In this document: one piece after another, positions 6,279-14,402 of the stretch
Layout of the letters: the number at the start of each line of letters is the position of its first letter
Position numbering within the stretch: the first letter of the stretch is position 1
Assembly (NCBI GenBank): GCA_031273285.1
Contig: JAISSE010000240.1
Span: forward strand, 1 to 14,422
From: Prevotellaceae bacterium
GTDB taxonomy: Bacteria; Bacteroidota; Bacteroidia; Bacteroidales; UBA932
DNA: 14,422 nucleotides
Direction of reading: 5' to 3'
Position numbers and translations under genes: made by a program
Notes under the pieces: model-generated
Seen by the model: the letters and a program-made list of their open reading frames with translations, nothing else
Told to the model about the DNA's origin: nothing
Databases searched by the model: none

Positions 6279-6665
6279 ATGGCTAAAAGAACAGTTCAGA
6301 AAAAGAGAATCGTTAAAGTGGAGGTATCGGGGCAGGCTCATGTCCATTCCACCTTTAACAATATTATTATCTCGATTACCAATAACGAAGGTCAAGTAAT
6401 CAGTTGGTCTTCCGCCGGTAAAAAAGGTTTTCGGGGCTCGAAGAAAAACACCCCGTATGCCGCGCAGACTGCCGCCGCCGAATGTGCCAAAACGGCATTC
6501 GACCTGGGCTTGCGCAGAGTGAAGGTTTTTGTGAAAGGACCGGGCGCAGGCAGAGAGTCTGCGATTCGTACAATCAACGCATCGGGAATTGAAGTAACCG
6601 AAATCGTTGATGTTACTCCTATCCCTCACAACGGTTGTCGTCCTCCGGGTCGTCGTCGTGTATAA
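6279..6665 (+). CDS. rpsK: 30S ribosomal protein uS11
   Basis: uS11 forms part of the 30S platform near the mRNA exit and the anti-Shine-Dalgarno region. The 128-aa product has the N-terminal basic segment, the core [37 protein letters not shown], and the C-terminal signature [17 protein letters not shown]. The Asn-Gly in this signature is the site known to convert to isoaspartate in E. coli. Length is normal. It is 10 nt downstream of rpsM and 64 nt upstream of rpsD. Confidence 0.97.
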   Translation: MAKRTVQKKRIVKVEVSGQAHVHSTFNNIIISITNNEGQVISWSSAGKKGFRGSKKNTPYAAQTAAAECAKTAFDLGLRRVKVFVKGPGAGRESAIRTINASGIEVTEIVDVTPIPHNGCRPPGRRRV

Positions 6666-6729
6666 TCGTGTATGATAACATTATAATAGTTTTAAAATGA
6701 TTTTTTTAATTTAACAGTAAATAATAGAA

Positions 6730-7341
6730 ATGGCAAGATATACAGGACCAAAAACAAAAATTGCGCGTAAATTCGGCGAACCGATATTCGGACCCGATAA
6801 AAGTTTTGATCACAAAAATTATCCTCCGGGGCAACACGGACTGATGAGGAAGCGTAAAAGACCTTCCGAATACGGGACACAGTTGCAGGAAAAGCAGAAA
6901 GTCAAATATACCTACGGTCTGCTTGAACGTCAGTTTCGTAATCTGTACGAAAAAGCCTCGCGCATGAAAGGGCGCAAAGGCGAAAATCTGATTATGTTAC
7001 TCGAAAGTCGGCTGGACAATACGGTGTTCCGCCTCGGAATCGCTCCTTCGCGCTCCGCCGCGCGGCAGCTGGTTTCGCATCGCCATATTATGGTGAACGG
7101 ACATGTGTGCAACATTCCTTCGCTTTTACTGACTCCCGGAAGCGTGCTGAGCGTTCGCGAACGTTCCAAATCGCTCGAAGTCATAAAAGATTCTTTGGGA
7201 TCGATTCAGAAAAGCCGCTTTTCGTGGCTGGAATGGAACAGCGAAGATATGTCGGCGAGATTTTTAAATCGCCCTGATCGTACGGAAATTCCGGAAACAA
7301 TTAATGAACAGTTGATAGTCGAGCTTTACTCCAAATCGTAG
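6730..7341 (+). CDS. rpsD: 30S ribosomal protein uS4
   Basis: uS4 nucleates 16S 5'-domain assembly, helps form the mRNA entry helicase with uS3 and uS5, and in E. coli represses the alpha operon. The 203-aa product begins [20 protein letters not shown], has the basic [17 protein letters not shown] region, and an S4 RNA-binding domain at about 94-155 ([20 protein letters not shown]). The N-terminal cysteine cluster of zinc-binding S4 forms is absent: only one cysteine, near residue 127, is present. The 81-nt gap to rpoA contains a perfect stem-loop, a plausible place for S4-type feedback. Confidence 0.97.
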   Translation: MARYTGPKTKIARKFGEPIFGPDKSFDHKNYPPGQHGLMRKRKRPSEYGTQLQEKQKVKYTYGLLERQFRNLYEKASRMKGRKGENLIMLLESRLDNTVFRLGIAPSRSAARQLVSHRHIMVNGHVCNIPSLLLTPGSVLSVRERSKSLEVIKDSLGSIQKSRFSWLEWNSEDMSARFLNRPDRTEIPETINEQLIVELYSKS

Positions 7342-7351
7342 TAAATCAACA

Positions 7352-7370
7352 CGGTCTCTAAAACAGACCG
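7352..7370 (+). promoter_or_regulatory. Stem-loop in the rpsD-rpoA intergenic region
   Basis: CGGTCT (7352-7357) pairs perfectly with AGACCG (7365-7370) across a 7-nt loop. No T-run follows, so it is unlikely to be a simple intrinsic terminator. It lies 10 nt after the rpsD stop and about 52 nt before the rpoA start. Attenuation, RNA processing or protein binding could each explain it; none is shown. Confidence 0.45.
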
Positions 7371-7422
7371 AAGTTGCACTGCATGAAGGATGTAGCCGAA
7401 TAAAAAAATAAAAAGGAATATT

Positions 7423-8418
7423 ATGGCAATATTAGCATTTCAAAAACCTGATAAGGTTATTATGCTTGACGCGAATAATGCGTTTGGCAAGTTTGAGTTT
7501 CGTCCCCTGGAACCCGGATTCGGTATTACTATAGGAAACTCCCTGCGTCGTATTTTACTTTCAAATCTTGAAGGTTACGCTATAAGTTGTGTGAAAATTT
7601 CGGGAGTTGACCACGAATTTACGACAATTCCCGGAGTGATTGAAAACGTTGTTGAAATTATCCTGAACCTGAAAAAAATCAGGTTTAAAAGGACTGTCGA
7701 AAGTGTGGACAGCGAAAAAGTTACCGTTACAATAGCGGGACAGAGCGAACTGAAGGCGGGATTGTTGAACAATTTCCTCACTTCTTTCGAGGTTCTCAAT
7801 CCGGAGCAGTTGATTTGCCGCATGGAAACGACGGTTAAACTGCAGATGGACTTGACCGTCAGGCGAGGCAGAGGATATGTTCCGGCAGAGGAAAACCGCC
7901 CGGATGAAGCGGAGTTCGGAGTGATTCCGATTGATTCAATTCATACTCCGATTAAAAATGTTATGTACTCCGTTGAAAACTATCGTGTAGAACAGAAGAC
8001 GGATTACGAAAAACTGTTTCTGGAAATTACTACCGACGGTTCCATTTCTCCGAAAGACGCCCTGAGAGAAGCAGCCAATATCTTGATTTATCATTTTATG
8101 CTGTTTGCCGACGAACGTAAAATGACGGAGGAGTTTGAGGTCAAAGTTCCGGACAACGAGTTTGACGAGGACGGCACTCAGATGCAGCAGTTCCTGAAAA
8201 CAAAGCTGATAGACATGGAGTTGTCGGTAAGAGCGTTGAACTGTTTAAAATCCGCCGAGGTTGAGACACTTGCCGATTTGGTGAAATGCCAGAGAAACGA
8301 TTTGATGAAATTCCGCAACTTCGGTAAAAAATCATTGACCGAGCTGGATGCTCTTCTGGAAAAAAACAATCTTTCTTTCGGGATGGATATAACAAAATAT
8401 AAATTTGACAAAGATTAA
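7423..8418 (+). CDS. rpoA: DNA-directed RNA polymerase subunit alpha
   Basis: The alpha dimer scaffolds assembly of RNA polymerase, and its C-terminal domain contacts activators and upstream DNA. The 331-aa product has the N-terminal assembly domain (about 15-235, with [16 protein letters not shown] and the later [10 protein letters not shown] region), a flexible acidic linker (about 240-255) and a C-terminal domain (about 257-320) containing [22 protein letters not shown] and [11 protein letters not shown]270 aligns with the DNA-contacting R265 of E. coli alpha, and the nearby Asn is kept. Length agrees with the family (about 330). rplQ starts 6 nt after its stop. The 81-nt leader holds a stem-loop. 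Confidence 0.98.
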   Translation: MAILAFQKPDKVIMLDANNAFGKFEFRPLEPGFGITIGNSLRRILLSNLEGYAISCVKISGVDHEFTTIPGVIENVVEIILNLKKIRFKRTVESVDSEKVTVTIAGQSELKAGLLNNFLTSFEVLNPEQLICRMETTVKLQMDLTVRRGRGYVPAEENRPDEAEFGVIPIDSIHTPIKNVMYSVENYRVEQKTDYEKLFLEITTDGSISPKDALREAANILIYHFMLFADERKMTEEFEVKVPDNEFDEDGTQMQQFLKTKLIDMELSVRALNCLKSAEVETLADLVKCQRNDLMKFRNFGKKSLTELDALLEKNNLSFGMDITKYKFDKD

Positions 8419-8424
8419 AAAATA

Positions 8425-9153
8425 ATGAGACACAACAAGAAATTTAATCATTTGGGTCGTACTGCGGGACATCGTAAGGCACTGCTGGCTAATATGGCTT
8501 CGTCGCTGATTAAACACAAGCGGATTAAAACAACCGTAGCCAAAGCCAAAGCTTTAAGAGTATATATCGAACCTCTGATTACCAAATCGAAAGCAGCGAA
8601 TGACGCCGTTATCACTCCCATAGTCAAAACTGTAGATGTGAAACGAAAAGATGGAAGCGTCGAGAAAGTCGAAAGGACAATCAAGGTTAATTCCTCAACT
8701 TCCGCACGTCGTTTGGTCTTCAGCTATCTGAAAGACAAGGACGCTGTGAAGGAACTGTTCGGGAATGTTGCCGCGAAAATTGGCGACCGTCCCGGCGGAT
8801 ATACGCGCGTGCTGAAAACCGGTTTTCGTGCGGGTGATGCTGCGGAAATGGCTATCATCGAACTGGTCGATTTCAACGAAACGGCTTCAGGCTCGATAAA
8901 GAAGAAAGAAGTGAAGAAAGGCACTCGTCGCAGTCGCAGAAAGTCGTCGTCTTCGGATGCGGATACGGCTCCTTCGCAGGAACCTGTAAAGGCTACTGCC
9001 GCTAAAGAGGCAGTTGTTGAAACCGAAGAAGTTGTTGCAACCGGGGAAGTTGAAGAAACTCCGACAGTTGAACAGGTTGCCGATGAACAGCCCGTAATTG
9101 AGGACACCGCTCAAGAACAGGAGGAGGCACGGGAACAACCCGCGTCCGAATAA
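8425..9153 (+). CDS. rplQ: 50S ribosomal protein bL17 with insertion and long C-terminal tail
   Basis: bL17 lies near the polypeptide exit of the 50S subunit. The conserved parts are [19 protein letters not shown] through [15 protein letters not shown] (residues 1-56), and [18 protein letters not shown] to [12 protein letters not shown] and IIELVDFNE (about 95-152). Between them, about 57-92 is an insertion of roughly 30 residues with [16 protein letters not shown] that I do not see in ordinary L17. After residue 152 comes a tail of about 90 residues: first Lys/Arg/Ser-rich (159-176), then Ala/Val/Glu-rich and strongly acidic to the end. Total 242 aa compared with 127 in E. coli. The frame stays open through a clean stop, and a terminator follows at 9186. 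Confidence 0.96.
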   Translation: MRHNKKFNHLGRTAGHRKALLANMASSLIKHKRIKTTVAKAKALRVYIEPLITKSKAANDAVITPIVKTVDVKRKDGSVEKVERTIKVNSSTSARRLVFSYLKDKDAVKELFGNVAAKIGDRPGGYTRVLKTGFRAGDAAEMAIIELVDFNETASGSIKKKEVKKGTRRSRRKSSSSDADTAPSQEPVKATAAKEAVVETEEVVATGEVEETPTVEQVADEQPVIEDTAQEQEEAREQPASE

Positions 9154-9185
9154 TACAAAACAATTTAAACAATATTTTGTCCATG

Positions 9186-9227
9186 CATCCGATTCTGCTT
9201 GCCAATAGCAGTTTCGGATGTTTTTTT
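9186..9227 (+). terminator. Intrinsic terminator after rplQ
   Basis: CATCCGA (9186-9192) pairs with TCGGATG (9214-9220), and CTGCT (9195-9199) pairs with AGCAG (9207-9211). A two-base T/T internal loop separates the two helices, and the apical loop is 7 nt. Seven T residues (9221-9227) follow immediately. This is a textbook rho-independent terminator closing the ribosomal cluster 32 nt after the rplQ stop. Confidence 0.92.
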
Positions 9228-9350
9228 ATAGCGTGTTGCTCCAATCGGAACATTAGGTTTATAAATCCAAACTTGTCCGGAACTCAGGTTATTGAAACTG
9301 TTTTTTGACGCTACAAAAACGAAATGCCACTCCACCCGTCAGGGTCGTAC

Positions 9351-9440
<90 letters not shown>

Positions 9441-9451
9441 GATTAGCCGTC

Positions 9452-10870
9452 TCATTTGTTTGTCGAGTCTAATTTGAGGAATATGAACAGCAGCACGGTG
9501 AAGCTCCAGAGCGAAGAGCCTCCGGCACTTATGAACGGTAAAGGTATCCCGATAACGGGGGCAAGACCGATTGTCATGGCTATGTTTATCGCAAAATGGA
9601 AAAACATTATTGACACGACACAATAGCCGTATATTTTCGAAAACGGCGTTTTCTGCCGTTCCGCCAGCACTATCAGACGTATAAACAGGGTTACGAACAG
9701 GGCGACTACCGTAAAACTGCCCGCAAAGCCCCATTCTTCGCCTATTGTGCAGAAAATAAAATCGGTGCTTTGTTCGGGGACAAAGTTGAGTTTGGTCTGT
9801 GTCCCGTGCAGAAAGCCCTTGCCCGTCAATCCTCCCGAACCTATCGCTATTTTCGACTGGTACACATTATATCCCGCATTCTTTTTGTCTTCCTTTATAC
9901 CGAGCATATCTTCGATTCGGCTGCGGTGATGGGGCTGAAGCACGTTATCGTAGACATAGTCCACGGAATAGACCAGCGCTGTCGAACAAAAGAAGAATAT
10001 TGCAACGAACCGTTTGACTTTTTTCCGCCACAGCAGGCAGAACACGATATTGCCGACGACGGCTGCTCCCACTGCCGCCGCAATAAGTTTGTCGTATTCA
10101 ATATCGCTGCCCGCCGCGTATTTGTAGATTATTCCCGCCGCAAACGATGCGGCGCCGAAAGCCGATATCCGAATCAGCATTTGTTTATTTCTGTGGTATG
10201 TCATCCATATCAGGAGAATACTCGCAAGCGCTATCCCCGAAATAATCCATATCAGCGGAAACAGCAGGGAAAATATAAACAGCGCTATTGTAAACGCCAT
10301 GAACGTCAGTACCCATCCCGACATTCCCTGACGGTAAAGGACAAAAAAGAACGACACAAATACCAGCGCCGACCCCCAGTCTTTCTGAAGAAGTATCAGC
10401 CCCATGGGCAACACGATTATGGCTATTGTTTTGAGCCAGTTGAGCAACGAGTTGAGCTTAAATTCGTGTAATCCCAACAGCCGTGCAAGAGCCAGAGACG
10501 TTGCAAGTTTTGCCAGCTCCGAAGGTTGAAAACGGATTATTCCGATATTCAGCCACGATTTCGAACTTTTTATTTCTGTTCCGATTACAAGAGTGAGTAA
10601 CAGCAGGAATATTGCCGCTACATACATGTGATTTGCAAAAACGGGATAAAACCGTTTGCTGATAATCATTACGGCGACGGCAGTCAGCAGGGCAATCATT
10701 GCCCAGAGGAGCTGTGTTCCGTGTTTTTTGGAGAGATTGTAGAAATCGAATATCGCGGTGGCGGAGTCGTTTTGCGTGGAATATATACTCATCCATCCGA
10801 TAGCGACCAGCGCCATGTATATTAATACAACAGTCAGGTCGGGGGCTTTAAATTCTATTTTGTCGCTCAT
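9452..10870 (-). CDS. rodA: Rod-shape-determining SEDS peptidoglycan polymerase RodA
   Basis: RodA polymerises glycan strands from lipid II during side-wall elongation, paired with the transpeptidase PBP2. The 472-aa membrane protein has about ten or more hydrophobic segments. Family motifs are WLNIGIIRFQPSELAKL (about 106-122), LLQKDWGSALVF (160-171), IAIGSGGLTGKGFLHGTQTK (341-360), STDFIFCTIGEEWGFAG (368-384), with D370 at the position of E. coli catalytic D262, and GIPLPFISAGGSSL (441-454, where SYGG is more usual). E. coli RodA is about 370 aa. The extra roughly 100 residues lie in the middle (about 200-310), a layout I associate with Bacteroidota RodA. It starts 12 nt after mrdA, so the two are co-transcribed. 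Confidence 0.95.
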   Translation of the reverse strand: MSDKIEFKAPDLTVVLIYMALVAIGWMSIYSTQNDSATAIFDFYNLSKKHGTQLLWAMIALLTAVAVMIISKRFYPVFANHMYVAAIFLLLLTLVIGTEIKSSKSWLNIGIIRFQPSELAKLATSLALARLLGLHEFKLNSLLNWLKTIAIIVLPMGLILLQKDWGSALVFVSFFFVLYRQGMSGWVLTFMAFTIALFIFSLLFPLIWIISGIALASILLIWMTYHRNKQMLIRISAFGAASFAAGIIYKYAAGSDIEYDKLIAAAVGAAVVGNIVFCLLWRKKVKRFVAIFFFCSTALVYSVDYVYDNVLQPHHRSRIEDMLGIKEDKKNAGYNVYQSKIAIGSGGLTGKGFLHGTQTKLNFVPEQSTDFIFCTIGEEWGFAGSFTVVALFVTLFIRLIVLAERQKTPFSKIYGYCVVSIMFFHFAINIAMTIGLAPVIGIPLPFISAGGSSLWSFTVLLFIFLKLDSTNK

Positions 10871-10882
10871 TACGCATGTAGA

Positions 10883-12685
10883 TTATTGTTCGACAAGTTT
10901 CATATTCAGTATATATTGTTCCAAATCTGTTCTCGTTACTTTGCCTTTCAGATATTTTTCCAGAACGAGAGATGCAATCGGGGCGGCATAACTTCCTCCC
11001 GCGCCCGAATTTTCCACAAATGCGGCGATGGCTATTTTGGGGTCGTTTTTCGGAGCAAAGCACACAAATACGGAATGATTTCTGCCGTGCGGGTTTTGCG
11101 CTGTTCCCGTTTTCCCGCACACTTCGATATCCGGAACACGCGCTCTCCACGCCGTTCCTTCCGCGCCCGTTGTCGCCATGTGCATTCCTTCGACCGTATA
11201 TTCGAAATATTTTTCATCAATTCCGCTGTACTGCCTGTCGTAATATTCGGGTGCGATATTTTCGCCGGCGCCGACCGTTTTAACGATGTGGGGGATATAA
11301 TAGAACCCTCTGTTTGCTATCAGCGCCGCCATGTTTGCCATTTGCAGGGTTGTTGCGCCGATTTCTCCCTGACCGATGGCAAGTGAAATTATGCTCAGGG
11401 GATTCCACCGGTTGATGCCGTAATATTTGTCGTAGAGATTTTTTGAAGCCACAATACCCGTCTTTTCGTTGGGAAGGTCGATGCCCAGCTGCCGCGCAAA
11501 TCCGAAACGCAGCACCTTGTCTCTCCACACCGTCAGCGCGGAATCGGGCGAAAGATATTTTTTGTTTTCCAGAATATTGCGGAAGGCATAGCAATAGTAG
11601 GTATTGCAGGATACCATTATCGAGCGGACAAAGTTTACCGGCGACGAATGCCCGTGACAGGCAACTCCTCTGCCGTAGGGATAATGTCCGCCGCAATAGC
11701 AGGTTGTTGCCGGAGTCAATGTCCCTTCGTCCAGACCTATCAGCCCGTTTACCAGTTTGAATGTGGAGCCGGGCGGTTGCGGCGACATTATCGCCCTGTT
11801 GAACATGGGTTTTGTCGGGTCGGCAACCATGACGCTGTAATTTTGCTGACGGTCTGGACCCGAAAGCATGGCGGGGTTGAAGGTCGGCGACGATACCAAA
11901 GCGAGTACTTCGCCCGTCGAAGGTTCGATTGCAACCACCGACCCGAGTTTGTTGCGCATCAGCGTCTGGACGTATTCCTGCAAATCGCCGTCAATCGAAC
12001 TGATTATATCCCTGCCGGGAACAGCCGCCGTGTCAAATCTCCCGTTTTCGTACGGTTCCACAATCCGGTTGCGGGAATCGCGCAGATAGATACTGATTCC
12101 CTTTTTGCCTCTCAGCACCGTTTCGTATGATTCTTCGATGCCGCTGACGCCGACATAGTCGCCCGACCTGTAGTAGGAATCCCTGTTAATGACCGAGGTA
12201 TCGACTTCCTGAATATATCCCAGCACATTCCCGCCGATGTCCCGCGGATAAGTCCGCATGGTTCTTACGACGGAATAAAACCCCTGAAACCGGTCTGCCC
12301 GTTCCCGAAACAGCGCGTATTTTTCAGGAGTTATCTGTTTAAGGAAAGTAAACGCCCTGTAATCGCGATTTTTCCCCAGCCCCCTGAAAATATTTCTTAC
12401 TTCTTCCGTCGACAGTTGAAATACGGTACACAGTTCGGCAGTGTCCACGTTCCCCAGGTCGCGCGGGGTTATCATGATGTCGTAAGCGGTTATGTTTTCC
12501 ACAAGTATCTTGCCGTTACGGTCGTATATTATCCCCCTTGCGGGATATTCCACATCGTATCTGAAAGCATTGTTTACCGCCGTGATTTTATACGATTCGT
12601 CGATTATCTGTATCGAAAACAGCCTTATCAACAATATGCAGGCGACAGTAACAATTATTAACATTATGTTCCGTTGAGCAGTCAT
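10883..12685 (-). CDS. mrdA: Penicillin-binding protein 2 (elongasome transpeptidase)
   Basis: PBP2 crosslinks peptidoglycan during elongation and activates RodA. It is anchored in the inner membrane with its catalytic domain in the periplasm. The 600-aa product has an N-terminal membrane anchor (about 7-26), a pedestal/dimerisation domain (about 40-215, with YPARGIIYDRNGKILVEN) and a transpeptidase domain (about 245-580). The active-site motifs are complete: S307-T-F-K310, S359-C-N361 and K525-T-G527. Length is slightly below E. coli PBP2 (633). It is the first gene of an mrdA-rodA pair, with a promoter-like box about 60 nt upstream. mreB, mreC and mreD, often just upstream in this phylum, are not present here; an MFS gene occupies that place. 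Confidence 0.96.
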   Translation of the reverse strand: MTAQRNIMLIIVTVACILLIRLFSIQIIDESYKITAVNNAFRYDVEYPARGIIYDRNGKILVENITAYDIMITPRDLGNVDTAELCTVFQLSTEEVRNIFRGLGKNRDYRAFTFLKQITPEKYALFRERADRFQGFYSVVRTMRTYPRDIGGNVLGYIQEVDTSVINRDSYYRSGDYVGVSGIEESYETVLRGKKGISIYLRDSRNRIVEPYENGRFDTAAVPGRDIISSIDGDLQEYVQTLMRNKLGSVVAIEPSTGEVLALVSSPTFNPAMLSGPDRQQNYSVMVADPTKPMFNRAIMSPQPPGSTFKLVNGLIGLDEGTLTPATTCYCGGHYPYGRGVACHGHSSPVNFVRSIMVSCNTYYCYAFRNILENKKYLSPDSALTVWRDKVLRFGFARQLGIDLPNEKTGIVASKNLYDKYYGINRWNPLSIISLAIGQGEIGATTLQMANMAALIANRGFYYIPHIVKTVGAGENIAPEYYDRQYSGIDEKYFEYTVEGMHMATTGAEGTAWRARVPDIEVCGKTGTAQNPHGRNHSVFVCFAPKNDPKIAIAAFVENSGAGGSYAAPIASLVLEKYLKGKVTRTDLEQYILNMKLVEQ

Positions 12686-12747
12686 ACCATGTTTAACCTT
12701 CTATGTATAATGGATTAGTGTATAAAAATAAAACACAAATCGCACTT

Positions 12748-12755
12748 CAAAGATA
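12748..12755 (-). promoter_or_regulatory. Predicted -7 promoter box for mrdA-rodA
   Basis: Read on the minus strand the site is TATCTTTG, identical to the boxes before rpsH and map. The -33 region is poor (TTCG at 18 nt). Transcription would start near 12741, giving a leader of about 56 nt before the mrdA ATG. It separates the mrdA-rodA pair from the MFS gene upstream. Confidence 0.5.
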
Positions 12756-12766
12756 GACATTTTTAT

Positions 12767-12956
12767 ACAATTACGAATTAAAAATTAAAAATTACGAAAT
12801 GCAGTGGCTACGCAGTCAGTTACGAAATGTTAGATGTAATATCCGACAATTTAGATGTAATGTCTGAAGATTAGATATAATATACGAAGATTAGATGTAA
12901 TATTTCGTAACTGACTGCGTCGAACCGGCGTTTCGTAATTGTTAATTCGTAATTGT
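12767..12956. repeat. Nested palindromic element with four internal ~20-nt repeats
   Basis: Three sets of inverted arms are nested around one centre. The outer 15-bp arms are 12767-12781 with 12942-12956, the middle 10-bp arms are 12790-12799 with 12931-12940, and the inner 19-bp arms are 12810-12828 with 12902-12920. All are perfect. Inside the inner arms, TTAGATGTAAT-like units start at 12830, 12851, 12871 and 12891, about 20 nt apart. The right flank also has a direct repeat TCGTAATTGTTA (12933-12944 and 12947-12958). It fills the space between the MFS stop codon (3 nt away) and the mrdA promoter. It has no coding capacity. It could be a miniature palindromic mobile element, a large transcript-end hairpin, or both. 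Confidence 0.85.
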
Positions 12957-12959
12957 TAC

Positions 12960-14366
12960 TTATACTTTGTTCGGTTTGTCAAGTCCCAGTTCGGGATGTT
13001 TTTGCGAAGATTTTTTCAGCAAAAACGAAATTACGATTGCAATGACGGCTAACGCGATAAAAATTAATTCGGAATATATCACGCCCGGTAGCGATTCCGT
13101 CATTTTCAGTATCTTCCCTATGACTACGGGCACCAGCATCAGCCCGATATTCTGAATCCAGAATATAAGTGAATAAGCCGTACCCAGCTTGCTTTCGGGA
13201 ATTATCTTTGCAACGGAGGGCCACATTGCGGCGGGAACAAGCGAATAGCTCACTCCCAGCAGCGAAAGCCCCACAAATCCGAACAGTTGTACGCTGGGTG
13301 CAAATGCAATGACAAGATGCGCCAGCAGAACGACAAACGAGCCGATCATCAGCCATTTCGTAGCCTTGCCCCTGTTGTCTATCGTCGAACCGAACAGCGG
13401 AGTGAACACAATGGTAAAGACGGGGAGCAGAATCATCATTATCGACGAGGTCTTAAAGTCGATGCCGAAAAGCGAAACGGCAACTTCGCCGAAGCGCGGT
13501 TCGAGTATTGCCGCGGCAAACCGTTTGAACGAATTGACGCAGCAGTAGAAAAACACGCACAGGAGAGATATGAGGATAAAATGTCTGTTTGTAAGTATTT
13601 TTCCTATATCGGAAAACCTGAACTTGTCGTCGTCGCTTTTATCGGCGGCGGCATGCTGTCTGTCCGATTTTTTATCGAACGAGATGAACACAAACCATGT
13701 TATCAGCCCGACAATCATCAAAAACAGTCCTATCTCGGACATGTTGTTCGATTCGCCGAGAGGAATGACGGTGTCCTGTTTTGCGGCGATTACCATCGGC
13801 GCCAGAAGCAGTGATATTGCGGTTCCAAGGCGTCCCAGGGCTATTTGCAGCCCCATAGCCAGAGCCATTTCCCGCCCTTTAAACCATTTTGCAATGGATT
13901 TTGTTACCGACACTCCCGCTATTTCGCTGCCGAGACCGAACAGCGCGCAGCCCGCGTAAGCCAGAGCCAGCGACGGCTTTGCAAATCCCAGCGTCGTTCC
14001 GGTAAAATCGGCGACAAGACTTCCGGGAAATGCCGGCGACAGGGCATAAGTTACAATTACGGAACCTCCTGCCATCAGTATGACAAACAGAGTCCCCGTA
14101 AAACGCACTCCCCACTTGTCGAGCAGCATTCCGCAGACAATCAGCCCGCCGAATACGCAAAGCGACGAATAGGCGCCGCCGTACAAACCGTAATCTTCCG
14201 AATCCCAGCCCAGTTCGAGCATAGCGGGATTGTTGAAAATTTGGCTTACCATCGAAAACATGTCATCGAAAAAATACGATGCAAACATCGGGAGTGCAAG
14301 ACACAGCAAAACCGTCCAGCGTACGGCTTTGGAATTGCTTAGAGCAGTTTGAAATTTTTGTACCAT
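12960..14366 (-). CDS. Major facilitator superfamily transporter, substrate unknown
   Basis: This 468-aa protein has two six-helix halves (about 15-230 and 260-455) joined by a charged cytosolic linker (about 231-255, KKSDRQHAAADKSDDDK). Features of the superfamily are LLDKWGVRFTG after TM2 (about 82-92) and its counterpart GSTIDNRGKATKW in the second half. The segment VSYSLVPAAMWPSVAKIIPESKLGTAYSL (two adjoining motifs, about 373-401) resembles the MFSD1-like branch, some members of which move dipeptides; I rate that only as a lead. The start at 14366 gives a short cytosolic N-terminus and first helix. It lies upstream of mrdA in the same orientation but is separated by the palindromic element and a promoter, so it is probably its own transcript. 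Confidence 0.85.
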   Translation of the reverse strand: MVQKFQTALSNSKAVRWTVLLCLALPMFASYFFDDMFSMVSQIFNNPAMLELGWDSEDYGLYGGAYSSLCVFGGLIVCGMLLDKWGVRFTGTLFVILMAGGSVIVTYALSPAFPGSLVADFTGTTLGFAKPSLALAYAGCALFGLGSEIAGVSVTKSIAKWFKGREMALAMGLQIALGRLGTAISLLLAPMVIAAKQDTVIPLGESNNMSEIGLFLMIVGLITWFVFISFDKKSDRQHAAADKSDDDKFRFSDIGKILTNRHFILISLLCVFFYCCVNSFKRFAAAILEPRFGEVAVSLFGIDFKTSSIMMILLPVFTIVFTPLFGSTIDNRGKATKWLMIGSFVVLLAHLVIAFAPSVQLFGFVGLSLLGVSYSLVPAAMWPSVAKIIPESKLGTAYSLIFWIQNIGLMLVPVVIGKILKMTESLPGVIYSELIFIALAVIAIVISFLLKKSSQKHPELGLDKPNKV

Positions 14367-14394
14367 AAATCAGTATTTTTTAACAAATAAAGCG

Positions 14395-14402
14395 CAAAAT
14401 TA
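14395..14402 (-). promoter_or_regulatory. Predicted -7 promoter box for the MFS gene
   Basis: On the minus strand the sequence is TAATTTTG, matching TAnnTTTG, about 28 nt upstream of the MFS start codon. The -33 element would fall at or beyond the window edge and cannot be judged. Confidence 0.4.

Noticed and set aside
9770..10471. 233-codon + strand frame inside rodA
   Set aside because: It is the reverse of a clear SEDS protein; the predicted product is charged and lacks recognisable motifs.
12830..12910. CRISPR array formed by the four ~20-nt repeats
   Set aside because: The units are contiguous with no spacers of constant length, they vary in sequence, and there is no cas gene in the window.
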